Source: Streptomyces sp. SolWspMP-5a-2
GTDB lineage: Bacteria > Actinomycetota > Actinomycetes > Streptomycetales > Streptomycetaceae
Assembly: GCF_900091845.1 (NCBI RefSeq)
Contig: NZ_FMCI01000029.1
Span: 1-49,248 of the forward strand
Direction of reading: 5' to 3'
DNA length: 49,248 nt
How positions within the stretch are numbered: the stretch's first letter is position 1; the number at the start of each line of letters is the position of its first letter. Both the position numbers and the translations under genes were made by a program. The notes under the pieces are model-generated. The model did not search any database and was not told the DNA's origin. It saw only the letters and a list, made by a program, of their open reading frames with translations. Shown in pieces: positions 34,356 to 42,981 of this stretch.

Positions 34356-36485
34356 ATGACCACCCACCGCATCCGCGTCGGCATCGACGTGGGCGGAACC
34401 TTCACCGACGCCGTGGCCGTAGACGCCACGAGCCTCGCCCTCGTCGGGCAGGTGAAAGTTCCCACCAGCCACCATCACGAGGACGGGGTCGCCCACGGGA
34501 TCGTGGAAGCGCTCGACCGACTGCTGGACCAGACCGGCCACGCCCCTGAGGACGTCTCCTTCCTGGCCCACGGCACGACACAGGCTACCAACGCCCTCCT
34601 GGAGGGCGACGTCGCCACCGTCGGCCTGATCGGTCTCGGCGGCGGCGCCGGAGCGCTGTTCACCAAGCGCCTCGCGGCCCTCGGCAGGACCGAGATCGTC
34701 CCGGGCAGGAAGTTCCCGCTCGTCTACGCGCACGTCACCGAGCCCGAGGACCGGGCCGCGGTCGAACGCGCCGTGGACGAGGTGATCCGCGGTGGGGCAC
34801 ACGTGGTCGTCGCCACCCAGCCGTTCAGCGTGGACCGCCCCGAGGGCGAGGACATCGTGCGCGAGGTCGCCGCGGCGCGCGGGGTCCCGATGACCGCCGC
34901 CCACGACATCACCTCCCTCTACGGCCTCCACAAGCGCACCAGGACCGCCGTCGTCAACGCGGCGATCCTGCCGAAGATGTTCGCCACCGCCGACCTCGTG
35001 GACGCCTCGATCACCAAGGCCGGGGTCACCGCCCCGCTGATGGTGATGCGCTGCGACGGCGGCGTCATGTCCCTGGACGAGATGCGCCGCCGCCCCCTGC
35101 TCACCGTCCTCTCGGGACCCGCCGCCGGGGTCGCGGGCGCGCTCATGCAGGAACGCGTCAGCGAGGGCGTCTTCCTGGAGACCGGCGGCACCTCGACCGA
35201 CATCAGCGTCGTCCGGCGCGGCAAGGTCGCCGTCACGCACGCCACCCTCCTGGGCAAGGGCTCCTACCTCTCCGCGCTCGACGTGCGCACCGTCGGCGTC
35301 GGCGGCGGCTCCATGGTCCGGCTCAGCGGCGGCAAGGTCACCGGCGTCGGCCCGCGCAGCGCGCACATCGCGGGCCTGCCCTACGCCTGCTTCGCCGAGC
35401 CCGCCGACCTGGAGGGCGCCCGGCTGGCCACCGTACGACCGACCCCGGACGACGCCGAGGACCACGTCGTCCTCGACGCCGAGGGCGGCCGCTACGCGCT
35501 CACCATGACCTGCGCCGCCAACGCGCTCGGCCGCGTCCCCGAGGGCGACTTCGCCCGCGCCGACCGTGACGTGGCCCGCGCGGCCCTCGCCCCGCTCGCC
35601 GCGGCGCTCGGCACCGACGTGGACGGCGCCGCCACCCAGATCCTGGACACCGGCACCGCACAGGTCGGCGAGGTCGTCGACGCGCTCCTGTCCGACTACC
35701 ACCTGGACAAGGACACCGCACTCCTCGTCGGCGGAGGGGGCGGCGCCGCCTCCGTGACCCCGCACCTGGCCGCCACCACCGGCCGGGAGGGCCGCATCGC
35801 CCGGCACAACGAGGTCATCAGTCCCATCGGCGTCGCGCTCGCCCTCGTACGCGAACAGGTCGAGCGGATCATCCCCGGCGCCGGCCAGGAGGACATCCTC
35901 TCCGTGCGCGCGGAGGCGGAGCGTGCCGTCGTCGCCCAGGGCGCCGCCGCCGACGCCGTCGAGGTGGAGGTCACCGTCGACCCGCAGACCAACACCGTCC
36001 GCGCGATCGCCACCGGCGCCACCGAACTGCGCACCCAGGACCGCGCCCACCGCGCCGACGACGCCGAACGCCTCAGCCTGGCCGCCGCGAGCCTGGGGAC
36101 CCCCGAGGCGCGGGTGCGGACCCTCGCCGGCACCTCCGCCTACACCGTCTACGGCACCGAGCAGCACCGCAGGCTGCGCGGGGTGCGCCACCCGGTGCGC
36201 GTCGTCGACGCCGACGGCGTGGTGCGCCTGCACGCGCCCGACGCGCACGTCGACACCACCACCGTCGGCGCGGCCGCGCAGGTGCTCGCCACCCTCGTCG
36301 ACAAGGCAACCGCCTACGGGGACGGCGGCGTCCGCGCCCCCGCGCTCCGGCTGCTCGTGGGCTCCCGCATCGCGGACCTCTCCGGTGTCCTCGACCCCCA
36401 GCCGCTGCTGGCCCTGGCCCGCACCGAACTGGAGGGCAGACCGGCCGACGAGACGATCATCGCCCTCGTGGAGGAACGCCCATGA
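34356..36485 (+). CDS. Hydantoinase/oxoprolinase family protein (HyuA-like)
   Basis: ATG 34356 follows AAGGAGGTG. The 709-residue protein has the actin-like ATPase core: RVGIDVGGTFTDAVAVD (phosphate 1), LAHGTTQATNALLEG, LSGPAAGVAGA and ETGGTSTDISVVRRGK (phosphate 2), and GVGGGSMVRLSGGKV. The C-terminal domain of about 200 residues includes LLVGGGGGAASVTPHLA. Relatives hydrolyse 5-membered lactams or carboxylate ketones in an ATP-dependent way. No HyuB partner is present; a small HExxH protein overlaps its end instead. Confidence 0.92.
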   Translation: MTTHRIRVGIDVGGTFTDAVAVDATSLALVGQVKVPTSHHHEDGVAHGIVEALDRLLDQTGHAPEDVSFLAHGTTQATNALLEGDVATVGLIGLGGGAGALFTKRLAALGRTEIVPGRKFPLVYAHVTEPEDRAAVERAVDEVIRGGAHVVVATQPFSVDRPEGEDIVREVAAARGVPMTAAHDITSLYGLHKRTRTAVVNAAILPKMFATADLVDASITKAGVTAPLMVMRCDGGVMSLDEMRRRPLLTVLSGPAAGVAGALMQERVSEGVFLETGGTSTDISVVRRGKVAVTHATLLGKGSYLSALDVRTVGVGGGSMVRLSGGKVTGVGPRSAHIAGLPYACFAEPADLEGARLATVRPTPDDAEDHVVLDAEGGRYALTMTCAANALGRVPEGDFARADRDVARAALAPLAAALGTDVDGAATQILDTGTAQVGEVVDALLSDYHLDKDTALLVGGGGGAASVTPHLAATTGREGRIARHNEVISPIGVALALVREQVERIIPGAGQEDILSVRAEAERAVVAQGAAADAVEVEVTVDPQTNTVRAIATGATELRTQDRAHRADDAERLSLAAASLGTPEARVRTLAGTSAYTVYGTEQHRRLRGVRHPVRVVDADGVVRLHAPDAHVDTTTVGAAAQVLATLVDKATAYGDGGVRAPALRLLVGSRIADLSGVLDPQPLLALARTELEGRPADETIIALVEERP

Positions 36486-37075
36486 CCACCCTCGCCCCCA
36501 CCGCCGACGGGGCGGCCCTCGCTGCCGTCGACGACGTCGAGTACGGCGCGCGTCTCCTCGCCGGCCTGTCGCTGCACGAAGGACGCGACCCTGACCTGCT
36601 GCGCCACTGGGCGGCGGCCGCCTTCGCGTTCGGTGCCGCGCTGCCCGCACGGGCGCAGGCCGCGACGCCGCGGATCGTGGAGAGCGACGGCGGGCTCGAA
36701 CGCGGCCTGCTGGCCCGCTACACGTCCCGCCCGCCCACCGTCGAGCTGTACACCGACACACTCGACGCCGCCGAGCGCCTCGTCGACGCGCACGGCTGGC
36801 GGGACCTGTTCCCGCGCGGCTCGGTGCGCGCCGCCGCCCTCGCGCACGAGGCCGTCCACGAGCGACTGCACCACGGACCCGAGCGCGCCGCCCTCAAGCG
36901 CGCGCTCGGCCACCCCGTGCTGAGCGTAGGGCGCCTGCGCGTCCTCGCCCACGTCGCCGGGGCCGAGGAACTGGCCGCGCACGCCCACGCACGCGCCGTC
37001 TGCGGCCTCGGCCGCAGCCCGCTCCTGCTGTCCGCCGCCCTCGCGGCCTCCGCCTCCCCGGCAAGAGAGAAGTGA
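36482..37075 (+). CDS. HExxH-containing hypothetical protein coupled to the HyuA-like gene
   Basis: ATG 36482 overlaps the HyuA stop as ATGA. The 197-residue protein is Ala-rich and helical. PPTVELYTDTLDAAERLV and GWRDLFPRGSVRAAA precede AHEAVHERLHHG, where HEAVH (122-126) fits the HExxH metal motif. There is no signal peptide. I do not recognise a named family. It could be a metal-dependent hydrolase or a partner subunit; the motif may also be chance in a His-rich helix. Confidence 0.8.
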   Translation: MTTLAPTADGAALAAVDDVEYGARLLAGLSLHEGRDPDLLRHWAAAAFAFGAALPARAQAATPRIVESDGGLERGLLARYTSRPPTVELYTDTLDAAERLVDAHGWRDLFPRGSVRAAALAHEAVHERLHHGPERAALKRALGHPVLSVGRLRVLAHVAGAEELAAHAHARAVCGLGRSPLLLSAALAASASPAREK

Positions 37076-37078
37076 GCC

Positions 37079-38365
37079 ATGGGCATCGTCATCCTGATCA
37101 TCATGGCGGCCGGTGTCGCCGCGATGCTCACCAAGAAACTCCCCACCGCCTTCGCGCTCGTCCTGCTGGCCGTCGCGATCGCCTTCGTCTCCGGCGCGCC
37201 GCTCACCGGCAAGAACAGCGTCTTCGACACCGTCCTCCAGGAGGGCGCCCCGGCGCTCGCCGCGACGATGATCGCGATCCTGCTCGGCTCCTGGCTCGGC
37301 AAGCTGCTCGACGAGACCGGAATCGCCGGAACCCTCGTCCGCAAGATCGTCGAGTTCGGCGGTGACCGGCCCACGGTCGTCGCACTCGGCGTCCTCGTCG
37401 TCTCCACCCTGATCGGCACTGTCACCGGCTCCGCGCCCGCCGCGATGCTCGCCGGGATCATCGGCATCCCCGCGATGATCGCCGTCGGCATCCCGAAGGT
37501 CACCGCGGCCGGGACGATCCTCATGGGCATCGCCGCCGGCATGCCGTTCGAGCTGCCCGTGTGGCAGTTCTTCTCCACCGCGCTGGACCTGCCGGTCTCC
37601 GAAGTGCGCCACTTCATGATCCAGCTGTTCCCCTTCGCGCTCTTCGCCGCGCTGATGTTCGTGCTGGTCGAGTCCCGCAGGCGCGGCGTGGAACACGCCT
37701 GGGCCTTCAGGACCGAGGCCCCCCGCAGCACGTCGGGCAGGCGCCGCGCCCGGCTCGGCGACGCCCCCTGGTACGCGCTCCTGACGCCGCTCGTCCCGCT
37801 GTTCCTCGCCCTCGTCCTCGACGTCGCGATCATCCCCTCCCTGCTCGCCGGCGTCCTCTACGCGCTCGTGACCACCACCCGCCCCCGCGACATGAACCGG
37901 CGGCTGCTGCGCACCCTGTACAGCGGCTTCGAGGTGGCCGCGGCGCCCATCACCCTGTTCGTCGCGATCGGCGTCCTGCTGGCCGCCGTGCGGCTGCCGG
38001 GCGCCGTCGACGCCCTCGAACCGCTGGTGAAGGCGGTCACCCCCGGCAACCCCGTCCTCTTCGTCGTGGTCTTCACCCTGCTCGTGCCGCTGTGTCTCTA
38101 CCGCGGCCCGCTCAACGTCTACGGTCTGGGCGCGGGCATCGCCGGCGTCCTGATCGCCACCGGCATCTACCCGGCCGTCGCGGTCCTCGGCATCACCGCC
38201 TCGTACAACCAGGTCTTCGGCGTCGCCGACCCGACGAGTACGCAGACCGTGTGGTCGGCCCAGTACGCCGGTGTCGGCCCCCAGCAGGTCATGCTGCGCA
38301 CGCTGCCCTACGTGTGGTTCGTCGCCCTCGGCGGATTCATCGTCACGGCGGCCGTGCACCTCTGA
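37079..38365 (+). CDS. Multi-spanning transporter of the GntP/citrate (ion transporter) superfamily
   Basis: The 428-residue protein has about eleven hydrophobic helices with two similar halves. MTKK-like start MGIVILIIMAAGVAAML, then LLGSWLGKLLDETGIAGTLV, GTVTGSAPAAMLAGIIGIPA, and PLCLYRGPLNVYGLGAGI. The paired re-entrant Gly/Pro/Ser-rich segments recall GntP, CitMHS and DctM-type carriers for organic acids. The ATG lies three bases after the HExxH gene stop. It likely imports the operon's substrate. Confidence 0.85.
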   Translation: MGIVILIIMAAGVAAMLTKKLPTAFALVLLAVAIAFVSGAPLTGKNSVFDTVLQEGAPALAATMIAILLGSWLGKLLDETGIAGTLVRKIVEFGGDRPTVVALGVLVVSTLIGTVTGSAPAAMLAGIIGIPAMIAVGIPKVTAAGTILMGIAAGMPFELPVWQFFSTALDLPVSEVRHFMIQLFPFALFAALMFVLVESRRRGVEHAWAFRTEAPRSTSGRRRARLGDAPWYALLTPLVPLFLALVLDVAIIPSLLAGVLYALVTTTRPRDMNRRLLRTLYSGFEVAAAPITLFVAIGVLLAAVRLPGAVDALEPLVKAVTPGNPVLFVVVFTLLVPLCLYRGPLNVYGLGAGIAGVLIATGIYPAVAVLGITASYNQVFGVADPTSTQTVWSAQYAGVGPQQVMLRTLPYVWFVALGGFIVTAAVHL

Positions 38366-38475
38366 CCTCCAGCGGACACCTCCCCAGCCCCGCGGCGGGC
38401 GGCACGTCCTGCCGCCCCCGAGGTACGCGCACCGCCTCTCCACCTCTGTCCCCGCGCAGTCATCGGAGGAACACC

Positions 38476-39480
38476 ATGCACGTTCCGCAACGCCCCGCCC
38501 GCAGGCTGCTGTTGAAGTCGGCCGCCGCCACCCTCGCCGCCGCAGGACTGCCCGCGACCCCGGCCCTCGCCACCCCCGCGGCGGCGCCCGGCGGCTTCCC
38601 CGACTACCGCTACGTCAAGACGCTCCTGACGCCCGGCCAGCTGAAGTACAACCCCACGGGGGAGATCATCTTCCCGTGCCTGCGCGGAACGGCGGGCCGT
38701 GTCGCGCAGCCGCTGGGCCGCTACTACCTCTACTACGCGCCGCACGACGCGCCGGGCGGCATCTGCCTCGCCTACGGCGACCACATCGAGGGGCCCTTCA
38801 CCGAGTACCCGCACAACCCGATCGTCGCCAACGTCTGGGACCCGCACTACTCGGTGAGCCACGTCTCCTCGCCGCACGTCATGTGGAACGAGAGCGCCAA
38901 GGAGATGTGGCTCTACTTCCACGGCGAGAACACCACGACGCGGCTCGCCCGCTCCAAGGACGGCATCCACTTCACGTACGACAAGGTGGTCCTCACCACC
39001 GCGATGCTTCCCGCGGGGACCACCGAGACCTCGTACGCTCGCGTCTTCCCCCACGAACTGCCGTCGAAGAACGCCCACTTCGTGATGCTGTTCATGCTGA
39101 ACAACACCAGCAACCACCGGGACATCCACTGGGGTTGGTCGGCCGACGGCCGCAACTGGACCTTCGACCAGAAGGCATTGGTCAGCCACAACGACGTGTC
39201 CGCCGTCAATGTCGGCGGCCCGCACCTGCTGACGCGCAACGGCAGCGCCTTCGTCGTCTACAACAAGGACAAGGAGAGCGGCGGCGACCTCATGATCACC
39301 GAGGTCGGAGCGGACTTCAGCCTCCGCAGGCACCTCGGCCGCTTCTACGACTCGTCGGCCGGAGCCCCCGACAACGGCCGCAGCGCCGCCCCCAGCTTCG
39401 GCACGGAGGGCGGGGTCGCTTACATGGTCTACGAGTCCGGCGAACGCCTCCAGGGGAAGATAGCGGTCGCCCGAGCCTGA
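38476..39480 (+). CDS. Tat-exported beta-propeller-type protein (GH43-like)
   Basis: ATG 38476 follows GGAGGA. The 334-residue protein has a twin-arginine signal (RRLLLKSAAATLAAAG) ending near ALATPAAAP. The mature part shows a glycosidase-propeller pattern: RYYLYYAPHDAPGGICLAYG, GPFTEYPHNPIV, SVSHVSSPHVMW, EMWLYFHG, RLARSKDGIHF, HWGWSADGRNWTFD and SAAPSFGTEGGVAYMVYE. These repeats match GH43/GH32/GH117-like domains. I cannot fix the catalytic acids. It probably trims a sugar-containing polymer outside the cell. Confidence 0.82.
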   Translation: MHVPQRPARRLLLKSAAATLAAAGLPATPALATPAAAPGGFPDYRYVKTLLTPGQLKYNPTGEIIFPCLRGTAGRVAQPLGRYYLYYAPHDAPGGICLAYGDHIEGPFTEYPHNPIVANVWDPHYSVSHVSSPHVMWNESAKEMWLYFHGENTTTRLARSKDGIHFTYDKVVLTTAMLPAGTTETSYARVFPHELPSKNAHFVMLFMLNNTSNHRDIHWGWSADGRNWTFDQKALVSHNDVSAVNVGGPHLLTRNGSAFVVYNKDKESGGDLMITEVGADFSLRRHLGRFYDSSAGAPDNGRSAAPSFGTEGGVAYMVYESGERLQGKIAVARA

Positions 39481-39497
39481 CCCGCCCCGGCCGTCCG

Positions 39498-39554
39498 CAG
39501 GCCAACAGGGGCGCCTGGCGGGGGATTTCCCTGTCAGGCGCGCCTGTTGGCCTG
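39498..39554 (+). terminator. Operon-end hairpin
   Basis: A 20-base arm at 39498-39517 (starts CAGGCCAACAGG) pairs with 39535-39554 (ends CCTGTTGGCCTG) with one mismatch and a 17-base loop, 18 bases after the secreted protein's stop. Confidence 0.85.
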
Positions 39555-39639
39555 CTCGTTGGATCTGCGACGGGTCGATCAACGCGGCCGGCAGAAGGCG
39601 TTCCGGTGCGCTGAGCATCTCCAGGTGAGGCGCGCGGAC

Positions 39640-39862
39640 TTGGAGGGCGACGGGAGGGGTGCGTCGTCCTGGCCGGGATCGCCGACTTGCGCCGCAGGCT
39701 CCGCGAGGCCACCACCAGGGCGACCGAACTGCAGGGCAAGTTCATGTGCTCGCCACAGTGACCGCAAACCTCTACTACGAGAACCTCGAGTTGAAGGTGA
39801 CCTCCGCCCAGGGACAGCGCCGGATCTCCGCCCTGCCCGCGTCCGGCCCCTGGTTGGAGTAG
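39640..39862 (+). pseudogene. Frameshifted coiled-coil accessory protein fragment
   Basis: One frame reads AGIADLRRRLREATTRATEL then QGKF and stops at TGA (about 39760). An overlapping frame continues LATVTANLYYENLELK. Together they look like the helical C-terminus of small proteins found beside site-specific recombinases (DUF6262-like), broken by a frameshift. Homology is from memory and moderate at best. Confidence 0.35.
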
Positions 39863-39920
39863 CTCTGCGGGCAGAAGGCCCACGGAGTCCTGTGCATCGT
39901 GTCGGATGGTGACGTGGCAC

Positions 39921-40271
39921 CTACCAATAGGTGCGCGTGATCTTGTCAGGCAGTTGCCCTTGACGCTCCCCCTCTTGGAAGATCACCGATGCCGCGATCA
40001 GGAAAGCGCGGCGGAGTTTCGGGTCCGGGTCGGGATTTTCCACATTCCCGACGTTTTTGTCGAGAAACATGTCACCGAGGGCTATTCCCTCAAGCGTGCA
40101 GGGGCGGGCGACTGATCCCTCCGGGCCGATCAGGATGTTTCCGGTCTCTCCTTCGGTTTCCCAGGCGTAGACGGATCCCACGTCGAGAGAAGCGGTCTTC
40201 GCGCATGTCAGTGATGCTGCCACGGGGATTTCCGCCAGTTCGCTCGCGCCGGGGATCTGCTTACCTGAACC
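39921..40271 (-). pseudogene. Truncated hypothetical gene (C-terminal part)
   Basis: The frame is open from a stop at 40272-40274 to the end at 39921. A GTG at 40223 could start 100 residues, but meaningful-looking sequence ([20 protein letters not shown]) continues upstream into the IS701-like debris. The residues [19 protein letters not shown] and [16 protein letters not shown] have natural composition. I do not recognise it. The 5' part was probably lost with the insertion at about 40270. Confidence 0.45.
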
Positions 40272-40937
40272 CTATCGGCCGCGGGCGCATGCTCGTCGCG
40301 GGTGTGGACGGCGTCCAGAGCTGTCTGGTGGGCGCGGCGATAGTTCTGGTCGCCGTGCTGACGCATTCAGTTCGACTCATACAGTTCATGTGTGAGCAGA
40401 TCGAAATCGCTTACGCACCCGTGGGTGTCGAGATCACCGAGCTGGCCGAGGCAGCCGGCTCCCGTTGGGCGATCGAGGAGTGCTTCCAGGCCGCGAAGAA
40501 TGAGTGCGGCCTGGACGAGTACGAGGTCCGTCGCTATGTCGGCTGGTATCGGCACATCACTCTGGCCATGCTCGCCCATGCCATCCTGACCGCACCTGCA
40601 GCACAGCCCCAGGCCGACGGCGATGCCGCAGAGGGGGCTGCAGAAACGGATCAGCCTCCGTCCCACTCACCGTTGCAGAGATACGGCGGCTCCTGGACGC
40701 TCTCCTGCCCCACCCGCGAGCCGACCGCGTTCCCGTACCCACGCGCTGAAATGGTCGGCCTGGAGAAGACGCAGCCAGGCTGTCGCCCGCCACTGCCATT
40801 ATCGAAAACGCAGCCCAGGACACGAACCGCTGCTGGAGTACTACACAGACTGGGAAGCCACCCTGAGCCGCAAGCTGCCGATCGCCCAGCAGCACATTTA
40901 CAACGACATCCTCGCCGTCCTGGATGGTGTCCCGTAA
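40270..40937 (+). pseudogene. IS701-family transposase remnant (C-terminal half, frameshifted)
   Basis: [20 protein letters not shown] followed by [20 protein letters not shown] is the highly conserved C-terminal catalytic region of IS701-type DDE transposases (the Glu lies in IEECFQ). Homology then jumps frame: [20 protein letters not shown] (frame +1 shifted) and later [17 protein letters not shown]. At least two frameshifts and loss of the N-terminal half make it inactive. Its last frame ends at TAA 40935-40937, which is inside the left end of the IS5-type element. Confidence 0.8.
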
Positions 40938-41793
40938 ATCACCGGGGACGTGCCTGGTGGCCCGCACGTTTGCCTGTCATCCGGTGAAGGTGAGGTTGTG
41001 CAGGCGGGCGATGCCGAGCATGGCGTGGTGGACGCCGTCGCCCTCGAGGCGGCAGTCGCGGAGGATCTTTCAGCTCTTCATGTGGGCGAAGGTGTGCTCG
41101 ACGCGGGCGCGGACCTTGCGGTGGGAGGCGTTGTGCTCCTCCTTCCAGGCGGGCAGTTGCTCGTCCTTGTGCCGGCGGTAGTGCGGGATGGTCAGGCCGG
41201 TGCCCCGGTAGCCGCCGTCGGCGATCACTGTGGGGGTGGTGCCGACGGCGGCCTTCGCGCCGGAGTCCTGCCAGGCCCGGCAGTCGTTGCGGTTGCCGGG
41301 CAGCGGCTTGCCGACGGCGACGACCAGGCGGGAGTCGGCGTCGATGACGACCTGGTGGTTGGTGGAGTAGCGGTAGTTCTTGCTGGAGGCGGCCACGGTC
41401 CGGTCGCGGGTGGGGACCAGTGTGCCGTCCACGATGAACACGGTGTCCTTGCGGAATCGCCCTCGGGACTGGAGGGCGAGAGCTGGTCCGAGGTGGTCGA
41501 CGATCCGGTCAGCCGCCGACTTCGAGACGCCGAACAGCGGGCCGACTTGACGCAGGGTGAGGCTGGTGCGCCCGTACGCGGCCACCAGCAGCACCCGGTC
41601 CTCCAACAGCAGCGACCACGGCCCGCCCTTGCGGACCGGATCAGCCCCCTCACGCCGCAGCGCGGTGATCAGCCTGCTGAAACTACCGAGGGCTCAGCCC
41701 GGTGAACGGACCTATCCATGAAGGCTCCGACGCCGTGATCACACCAGCCACGGCAAGATCATCTCACCTCTGACCAGCAGTTACGGGACAACC
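40926..41793 (-). mobile_element. IS5-family insertion sequence (about 870 bp), degenerate
   Basis: The inner ends match as inverted repeats: GTCCCGTAA at 40929-40937 and TTACGGGAC at 41781-41789, each next to GGT(T)/ACC. Between lies one transposase frame on the minus strand. The size fits the small IS5/IS1647-like elements of Streptomyces. No clear target duplication is visible. It interrupts the IS701-like remnant on its left and may have removed the 5' end of the gene on its right. Confidence 0.75.
40977..41742 (-). pseudogene. IS5-family DDE transposase, disrupted by a frameshift and a nonsense codon
   Basis: Starting at GTG 41742 the frame gives ITASEPSWIGPFTGLSPR then TAG; one extra base near 41690 shifts to LITALRREGADPVRKGGPW. 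The core has LFGVSKSAADRIVDHLGPAL (HTH), VFIVDGTLVPTRD (first Asp), NYRYSTNHQVVID, PGNRNDCRAW, ADGGYRGTGL (second Asp) and RARVEHTFAHMKS (Glu). TGA at 41070-41072 replaces the usual Trp; KILRDCRLEGDGVHHAMLGI continues in frame to the true end at 40977. Not functional without trans help. Confidence 0.85.
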
Positions 41794-41832
41794 TCTAGAG
41801 GGCTGCAACGACTTCCACCACCCACCATCCGG

Positions 41833-42372
41833 TTGCATTCCACCCACCTGATCGTCCAGGCCATCCGCTTCTTGCACAGCAGGAACAATCGCGCCCGCGC
41901 ACACCACACACCGCGCTTCGCCTACCTCTTCGCCCCCGCGCCCGACGGGAAGGTCCCCCTGGAGGAAACAATCCAGGAAGACCTCCACGACTACCTCGAC
42001 GGTAATCTGGAGAATGCCGACATCGAAGTCACCGACCGCAGCGGAGACCGCGCCGACATCGAAGTCCGCTTTCCCGGCTTCACCGCCGTCATCGAATGCA
42101 GGCGCACAAAAGGTAGAAGCCCGCGCAAGGGACTACGGAGCTACCTCGGCCAGGCAGTGGCCTACCAGGCTGGTGGCATCACCTTGGGCATGCCGGTCAT
42201 CCTCGACCTGACACCCAAACCAAGCTGGATCACCAATTTTCGCGACGACATGTGGGCAGACCACATCCCCTCACCAGTCCCAGAACAACGAGACCGGTGG
42301 GCTGTCGTCGTCCGCGTCCCCGGAAACAGAACATCTCCGTACGACATGACCACGCCAGCCCCAGCTCAGTAG
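41833..42372 (+). CDS. PD-(D/E)XK nuclease-like hypothetical protein, possibly 5'-truncated
   Basis: TTG 41833 gives 179 residues, but the frame stays open to the edge of the IS element (41793), so the natural start may be lost. APAPDGKVPLEETIQEDLHD is followed by GDRADIEVRFPGFTAVIECRR, a D-x(n)-ExR pattern like the core of PD-(D/E)XK nucleases with Arg in place of Lys. LGMPVILDLTPKP and VVVRVPGNRTSPYD end it. It resembles a recurrent Streptomyces hypothetical. Function unknown. Confidence 0.6.
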   Translation: MHSTHLIVQAIRFLHSRNNRARAHHTPRFAYLFAPAPDGKVPLEETIQEDLHDYLDGNLENADIEVTDRSGDRADIEVRFPGFTAVIECRRTKGRSPRKGLRSYLGQAVAYQAGGITLGMPVILDLTPKPSWITNFRDDMWADHIPSPVPEQRDRWAVVVRVPGNRTSPYDMTTPAPAQ

Positions 42373-42387
42373 AAGAGACCGATCCGG

Positions 42388-42501
42388 CTACGTCCAGCGC
42401 ACGCCGATAATGGAGAGTTGCTCGATTTGTTCCGGGGGCAGAGTGGCGGCCCGGCTGCGTTGCATCCGCTCCTCCCGCAGCCCCGGCCGGCCGGGAAAGC
42501 C
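42388..42501 (-). pseudogene. Remnant of a helicase-associated domain
   Basis: The minus-strand reading MQRSRAATLPPEQIEQLSII followed by GVRWT and a stop matches the end of helicase-associated repeat proteins (pattern R-AG-LPPERI-AL-A-GM-W). Upstream similarity is lost within about 40 codons, so only a C-terminal scrap remains. Confidence 0.45.
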
Positions 42502-42981
42502 CGTATGTGGGGCCCGGTGCCGCCGTCGAGCGATTGCCATCGCGAAGAACGGGCGTGCGGGCGAGGGGAGTTCTCCGCCCGCCGGCCTCCGTACGAGCGC
42601 TGTCCTGATCTCCACGGCGGTCCTGTCCTGAATCGCGTTGTTGATAGTTGGTGGGTGTATTCGTTTTCGCAGACCAGGCGCACCGCTCGTCACGCACGCC
42701 TCTCCCGTACACCCGCCCGGCGCGCGTTTGTGTTGTCAATGGCGGGTTTTCGTCCTGTGGAGCCCAAGATCCGTCCGTCAGTCTGATCGTGATGGGTCGG
42801 CGGCAGGCACGCCGACGATTGAAGGAATGGTCCAGCACTCGTTCGGGGCCGCAATGCAACGTGTGGAGGAGCCCTTCTTCCCTCGGCTCGATCCGTGCAT
42901 CGACCAGTTGCGTTCACGTTCCATTTGCTCGAAGAAGTCGTTCCGTTAGTCAACCGCGCCTGAAACAGAGTGGACTCACGC
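42502..42981. other. Upstream region of the HDO operon
   Basis: No supported gene lies here. The promoter of the six-gene operon must be inside. A small hairpin GTCGGCG (42796-42802) / CGCCGAC (42810-42816) could belong to the 5' leader. The sequence is less GC-rich than the operon itself. Confidence 0.4.

Noticed and set aside
34020..36761. 913-codon open frame on the minus strand opposite the HyuA-like gene
   Set aside because: It is Gly/Val/Asp-rich with no family motifs and is the GC-driven shadow of two well-supported plus-strand genes.
42230..42859. 209-codon minus-strand frame opposite the PD-(D/E)XK-like gene end
   Set aside because: Composition is shadow-like and it crosses the end of a better-supported gene and the helicase-associated scrap.
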